Source: Dioscorea cayenensis subsp. rotundata
Lineage: Eukaryota > Streptophyta > Magnoliopsida > Dioscoreales > Dioscoreaceae
Reading direction: 5' to 3'
Assembly: GCF_009730915.1 (NCBI RefSeq)
Contig: NC_052489.1
Location: 26,281,916-26,345,915, forward strand
Length of the DNA stretch: 64,000 bases
Made by a program: the position numbers and the translations under genes. Below the pieces are notes generated by a model. The model was not told the origin of the DNA and searched no databases. It saw only the letters and a list, made by a program, of their open reading frames with translations. This document shows positions 58,815 through 64,000 of this stretch, piece by piece; the stretch's first letter is position 1; every line of letters begins with the position of its first letter.

Positions 58815-61800
58815 CAGAATTAAATTTTTTTTTTCTAATTAATGAGGTGTTTCTTGATATTAATGATTTTTTAATATTAATAATTGGTGGGGTAATCCCA
58901 AAACCCACAGGTGCCGTTTGGTGGAGGGTTTGCCATTAAATGGGTTTACTCCCTAAAATGAACACTGCCTAAGTGATATATCTTCAATATGCTACTAATT
59001 TCAATATTATTTGTGTGTTGGATGACCTGTTGTTGGTTTTTTAAACTTTTTCCTTTTCAATAGGAAAAGTTGAAGGAGAAAAAGCCAACTGTGACTGAGG
59101 CTCTTATGCAGACTCTTCAAGCATTGTACAAGGCTGGATGCCTTTCTCTTGTTGATGTTGTTGAAGGTTATCATTTTTTTCTTTTATCGATCCTTGAATT
59201 TTTGCTTTGGTTTGTTTTTGTTGAATATTTTATATGCTTCAACCACAATTTTTCTCTAGCGTAACAATCTCAATTAATGTGATTACCTGCTGGGTTGGTC
59301 ATTTGTTGAATATATGTTATCATTTTTTTTCTTGCTATTTGTTAAGTTTTGAGAGAATCTTACATTTTGTTTTTGGTGTGTGTGGGTGTATGCGAAGGGA
59401 CCTGGATTAGGATTAAAATGTGGTTTATAAGGCACTTCCCCTTTTTATGAGTCAGAGGCCTTCAGTCATATGTTTCGTCTTTTTCTCCAGTCTTCTTCAC
59501 TCCATTAAATAAAAGAAAAAGCCGATGAAAATGTTTGAGCTATTTCACTTATAGTTCTATGTTTTTAGCTGATTTAACTTTGAAATGTTCCTGTCCACAT
59601 TCACGTTAGAAATCTGCTACAAGGTCGATTTTAAGAAGTGGCATTGGTGAGTTATCTACAAAGCGCATGCATACAACTTGTTCTAAACTAAATTTAGATT
59701 CTGAAAGCATAAGGAGAATCTGCTGATGACATTTTTCTCAAGATCTGAAATCATTACATCAAGGACTTCTTTATTTGCATCCTTTTGTGAAGCTGGCAGT
59801 ATTTACTGCATTTGCCTCTTAGAAAGTAGAACAGGAGCATACCCCTATGATTAATTTTAATGCAAAATTATTAACAGATCAGATATTTGTTTAGCTGGCA
59901 ACGGCCTTTCTAAATATTTATTTCTTTTTTCTGCAGATATTAAGGTGGCTGTGAAAAACAAGGTTCCACTTGTGCGATCATTAACCTTAAATTGGGTCAC
60001 GTTTTGTACAGAGACAAGTAACAGAGCAGCTGTTCTTAAGTTGCATAAGGATTATGTTCCTATTTGCATGGAGGTTAGTGCATGTTGCTTCCTCTTTCAT
60101 CATCTTCTTCCTGCGCCCAGGTATCTTAAATGGTTTAAGTAATAATTGATGCTTTCTTTTTGACATACCCGGATTATTTAGTGCCTGAATGATGGTACCC
60201 CAGAAGTAAGAGATGCAGCTTTTGCTGTTTTAGCTGCGATAGCTAAGGTAACAGCAGGATAAGTTTCTATTTTTGTTTTCTTTACTGTTTGTTTTCATAT
60301 TTCTTGTAAGGTTCTCCCCTAATGTATAACCTTTGCTCCTTTATTTTTCTAGATGGTTGGTATGAAGCCTTTAGAAAGGTCACTAGAAAAACTTGATGAT
60401 GTGAGAAAGAAGAAACTGTCAGAAATGATTGGGAATTCAAGTGGTGGCATGGTGTCTGTGGCGGGATCAGGTTAACTTTTTCCGTCCATCTTTTTGACAC
60501 TCATGATTATGCGATATAGTTTTCCTTGTCCTCAGGTTAACTTGTTTGATTCCATTACCAGTTTCAACGTCAAGTGGAGGTGTTTCTGGACATGAGGTAA
60601 GATTCTGCACGGTCTTTTCAGTTATCTTTTGCTTCTCTTTATTTGTTGTATTTACTGTGCTTCTATATTATTTGTTGTATTTAGTAACTTCTGATTTGTG
60701 AGGAGACCAGGATCATATAAATTTCTTATTGGATTATATCGCATAAGATTGTTGCAATAGAAGTTTCCCTTTGTCAACCTGTTCAACTGGAATATTAGAT
60801 GTATTTATAATGTTGCGTAAATTGTACTCGCATCAGATCAGAAGATTCAAGTCTTGAATATTTTTTTTCCTTGAATCTGACTGACAACAGATGTGGCACA
60901 TTAAGTGTAGTTTTAAAACTTATATTGAAGCTTTACTCAGATGAGGCCCTGCAAGTTATTTTCAGAAGGGAAACTGTAAATTTAAGGCAATGGCAAAAGT
61001 GCTTCTCTGTTGATCTCAAATTAAACTTCCTTCTGTATATCACATTCATTTCTTGTATTTGACCTTGGAGGTCGAGACAGTTGTTTTTATTGCTGTAGTT
61101 CAATATAGAATTTTACTTTTATTTATCAAATAAGTTTTGGAACAAAATGCTTGGTATATGTCATATCACAAGCATCCATATATGAAAAGGGACACGGGAA
61201 GCCTGACACTACTTCATTAGTGGGTGTTTTAGTGGTGCTATTTGGAAATCAAAAGGAGTTTTAACTTGTTGACTGTTTAGGTTAAGCCAAAATCCCAACT
61301 TTTAGGCCAAATATGTAAATTTGGAAATGCATTGTATATCTTCGTCAATGCAACCAAATATTAGATTAGGGTTGAGCTCTTGGTTTGAAAAGCAGGAGCT
61401 CCAAATGTCTCTGGCCAAAATGCACCCTTGGCGATGAATATAATGGCATAATTTCTTAAACTTGATTATTTTTAACACTAACCATCCTTTGTTGAAGCTT
61501 GATATTCCCCATTTGATCATGTCCAAGAGAAACCGTGAGTCCGTGATCATATCCTTTGTTGAAGCTGGAAAGAATATCGTTTTCCTCTCTTTCTACATAT
61601 TTCACTGAGGCCACATTAGATCAGATATCTTCACATTATTGGGCATTCTTTCTGCTTGCTAAGGGGCTTTTTTGCCCCAGCCATTGTACTGATGATGTTG
61701 GTTATAATTTTTCGGTTTTTAATATGTGATACTTTTCAGTTAAATTTTTCCTTCTGAAAATTGAAAACAATTTCTTTTAATTTTTTTCACCTTTCTAAAA

Positions 61801-62088
61801 AGTAATCTATCCTTTTGAAGGTTGCTGACAGTGCCTTTGTTCGAAGATCTGCAGCTAGTATGCTTAGTGGGAAGAAGCCTGTTCAGGCTGCTGTAAGTCA
61901 TAGTGGAAAACTCATTTCATCATGTGGCATCTTCTTACATAATAACATCTTTCTGATTTAAGTAGTTGTTGACTTTGTATCAGCCGACCGCTAAAAAGGG
62001 TGGCCCTGCCAAACCGAGTGTTGTAAAGAAAGCTGAAGGTTCTGGGCAACTGAAGACATCAGTCTCTGTTGAGAGTGAAGATGTGGAG
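54376..62088 (+). CDS. MOR1: MOR1/GEM1 microtubule polymerase (XMAP215 family), 5' part
   Basis: Seventeen exons in phase encode the first 585 residues: 54376-54538, 54723-54828, 54947-55070, 55458-55537, 55623-55800, 55885-55949, 57468-57550, 57701-57786, 57888-58001, 58358-58477, 59064-59166, 59937-60073, 60182-60247, 60353-60470, 60562-60596, 61821-61892 and 61984-62088. The start MSTEDEKLLKEAKKLPWDER is identical in kind to Arabidopsis MOR1. TOG domain 1 spans about residues 1-230 (NWKVRNDANIDL, ELFDHQDQNVRASSKG). TOG domain 2 spans about 275-505 (GFWDGVKATKWSERRDAVAEL, NKVPLVRSLTLNWVTFC, LNDGTPEVRDAAFAVLAAIAK). A Ser/Gly/Lys-rich linker follows. TOG domains bind tubulin and add it to growing plus ends in cortical, spindle and phragmoplast arrays. 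The gene is cut by the assembly gap; relatives are about 2000 residues, so some 70% is missing. Confidence 0.95.
58764..58809. repeat. (AT)23 microsatellite in a MOR1 intron
   Basis: An uninterrupted AT run of about 46 bp in the intron after exon 10. Confidence 0.95.
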
Positions 62089-62238
62089 GTATTACTTACT
62101 AGACTTCAAATTTCATTCGCTATTATCCATATAGATTATATTTTGATTAGAAATACTATATTTGCAAGCTACTACTGAATAGCAGCAAGAGGTTGAAAGC
62201 TATGTGTGCTTGAGATTCCCCATTCTATGTATCACTTG

Positions 62239-63238
62239 NNNNNNNNNNNNNNNNNNNNNNNNNNNNNNNNNNNNNNNNNNNNNNNNNNNNNNNNNNNNNN
62301 NNNNNNNNNNNNNNNNNNNNNNNNNNNNNNNNNNNNNNNNNNNNNNNNNNNNNNNNNNNNNNNNNNNNNNNNNNNNNNNNNNNNNNNNNNNNNNNNNNNN
62401 NNNNNNNNNNNNNNNNNNNNNNNNNNNNNNNNNNNNNNNNNNNNNNNNNNNNNNNNNNNNNNNNNNNNNNNNNNNNNNNNNNNNNNNNNNNNNNNNNNNN
62501 NNNNNNNNNNNNNNNNNNNNNNNNNNNNNNNNNNNNNNNNNNNNNNNNNNNNNNNNNNNNNNNNNNNNNNNNNNNNNNNNNNNNNNNNNNNNNNNNNNNN
62601 NNNNNNNNNNNNNNNNNNNNNNNNNNNNNNNNNNNNNNNNNNNNNNNNNNNNNNNNNNNNNNNNNNNNNNNNNNNNNNNNNNNNNNNNNNNNNNNNNNNN
62701 NNNNNNNNNNNNNNNNNNNNNNNNNNNNNNNNNNNNNNNNNNNNNNNNNNNNNNNNNNNNNNNNNNNNNNNNNNNNNNNNNNNNNNNNNNNNNNNNNNNN
62801 NNNNNNNNNNNNNNNNNNNNNNNNNNNNNNNNNNNNNNNNNNNNNNNNNNNNNNNNNNNNNNNNNNNNNNNNNNNNNNNNNNNNNNNNNNNNNNNNNNNN
62901 NNNNNNNNNNNNNNNNNNNNNNNNNNNNNNNNNNNNNNNNNNNNNNNNNNNNNNNNNNNNNNNNNNNNNNNNNNNNNNNNNNNNNNNNNNNNNNNNNNNN
63001 NNNNNNNNNNNNNNNNNNNNNNNNNNNNNNNNNNNNNNNNNNNNNNNNNNNNNNNNNNNNNNNNNNNNNNNNNNNNNNNNNNNNNNNNNNNNNNNNNNNN
63101 NNNNNNNNNNNNNNNNNNNNNNNNNNNNNNNNNNNNNNNNNNNNNNNNNNNNNNNNNNNNNNNNNNNNNNNNNNNNNNNNNNNNNNNNNNNNNNNNNNNN
63201 NNNNNNNNNNNNNNNNNNNNNNNNNNNNNNNNNNNNNN
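62239..63238. other. Assembly gap, exactly 1000 N
   Basis: The run of N is exactly 1000 long, a conventional placeholder rather than a measured size. It interrupts MOR1 in the intron after exon 17. Confidence 0.99.
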
Positions 63239-64000
63239 GGGTTAGACTATTAGAACCGGTCAACGTCAAAATCCACCAGAAGATATCGCGTTAATCATCT
63301 CCCTGGTTTGTACCGGCAGCCTGGCAAAGCAAAGTACTTTGCCAGTGACAAACACCAAACATGGTCGCCATCACCAGCCAATGAACAAACAGATAAACCC
63401 GCATCAGTCCGCCCACTGTTTCCGTCATGCTGGCGCACCGCGCAGATCTTCTCCGGAAATACCATAAGATCAGCCTCGGGCAACCGTGCCACAGATCCTC
63501 ACTGCCTCCATGGAGACCCTGAAGACAAAATAGACAATAAATCGCGGCTTCGCTAATCCGGGGTGCGCAGCCGATGGCGGCACCGCATAGAACAGCCTGT
63601 GACCCTGTGGTTAGCACCATCCGAGTGGCCTCAAAAAAATTGAGCTCAGAAATTTGTCGGCGGGAACAGCCTGTCAGTGAGTCAACCCTCTGTGGCCCTT
63701 TAGTCTCAGAAATTAGGATACCCTCAGCCTCCCAGGCATGTTCCCTTATCTCTCCTGTTTCAGCGCGCCAACATCGAAAATTTATATCACGCGCATGGTC
63801 ATTATTGAACCTGACGTTAACAAAGCCCGCGATCAGCACAATAAAGTCTGAACAGAAAAGGTCGACCAGCGCACTTCTCCGCAAAGACTCGATATCACAT
63901 TCAACGGAGCAGCATGAAGAAACGTTAAGACCGACCCTGATGCCTGTTTCATGCCCACGACCCTACCTTTTGCTCGAGGCCTGGGACGCCGCATCTACGC
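63239..64000. other. GC-rich segment of probable foreign (bacterial-like) origin or misjoin
   Basis: The 762 bases after the gap are roughly half G+C, against about one third in the rest of the window. They lack the A/T tracts of plant introns and show no MOR1 exon. The minus strand has a 197-codon open frame (63291-63884) with enterobacterial-looking codons (CTG, GCG, CGC), but its translation matches no family I recognise and has no convincing ribosome-binding site. Contamination, a misplaced contig, or an unrelated GC-rich plant repeat are the alternatives. Confidence 0.6.

Noticed and set aside
62204-63294. Three long open frames of about 350 codons on both strands
   Set aside because: They are translations of the N gap and contain no information.
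63291-63884. 197-codon minus-strand frame as a bacterial gene
   Set aside because: No family, domain or ribosome-binding site could be recognised; kept only as part of the foreign-looking segment.

Overview
This is nuclear DNA of a flowering plant. It is AT-rich, its genes are split by U2-type GT-AG introns, and the proteins recognised are plant families: AG peptides, an SKU5/Bp10-like protein, an LRR-VIII receptor kinase, a plant MCU and MOR1. Retrotransposons and MITEs fill the spaces between genes. The sequence alone does not fix the species; a non-grass angiosperm (for example an AT-rich monocot such as yam) would fit, but that is a guess. No bacterial operon, CRISPR array, tRNA or rRNA gene was seen.

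Left third (1-17.6 kb): three tandem copies of a small arabinogalactan-peptide gene, all on the minus strand (3326-3508, 12590-12775, 14790-14972), have been pushed apart by L1-type LINEs. The LINEs are a 5'-truncated copy (949-2609), a nearly full-length but broken copy (about 5136-11907), a 143-bp copy made only of 3' tail (13789-13931) and a 2-kb truncated copy (15596-17585). Three of the four have exact target-site duplications. A GC-rich hAT-like MITE (4642-5017, 8-bp TSD) sits just before the long LINE. The AG-peptide copies keep a shared upstream block with a TATA box and a TTGACC W-box core.

Middle (18-45 kb): six single-copy genes with reconstructable exons: a TLC-domain membrane protein (18304-22338, +), a mitochondrial calcium uniporter (23752-26351, +), a PPR protein of the At4g18975 type (27193-31327, +), an SKU5-similar/Bp10-like multicopper-oxidase-fold protein (32728-34459, +), translation initiation factor eIF3 subunit j (35866-40299, +, with one GC-AG intron) and an HPCA1-like LRR receptor kinase (40888-45325, minus, 19 coding exons, 964 aa).

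Right third (45-64 kb): an INO80-complex subunit C homologue with a YL1-C domain (48284-51691, minus), a Mutator-like MITE next to its 5' end, a tRNA-derived SINE, and the first 17 coding exons (585 codons) of a MOR1/XMAP215 microtubule polymerase (54376-62088, +). MOR1 runs into a gap of exactly 1000 N. The 762 bases after the gap have much higher GC, do not continue MOR1 and look like foreign or misjoined sequence.

The genes are unrelated housekeeping and signalling genes and do not form a pathway. The most interesting non-genic signal is at the LINE 3' ends: two stem-loops are retained in copies whose bases differ, including one compensatory base-pair change.
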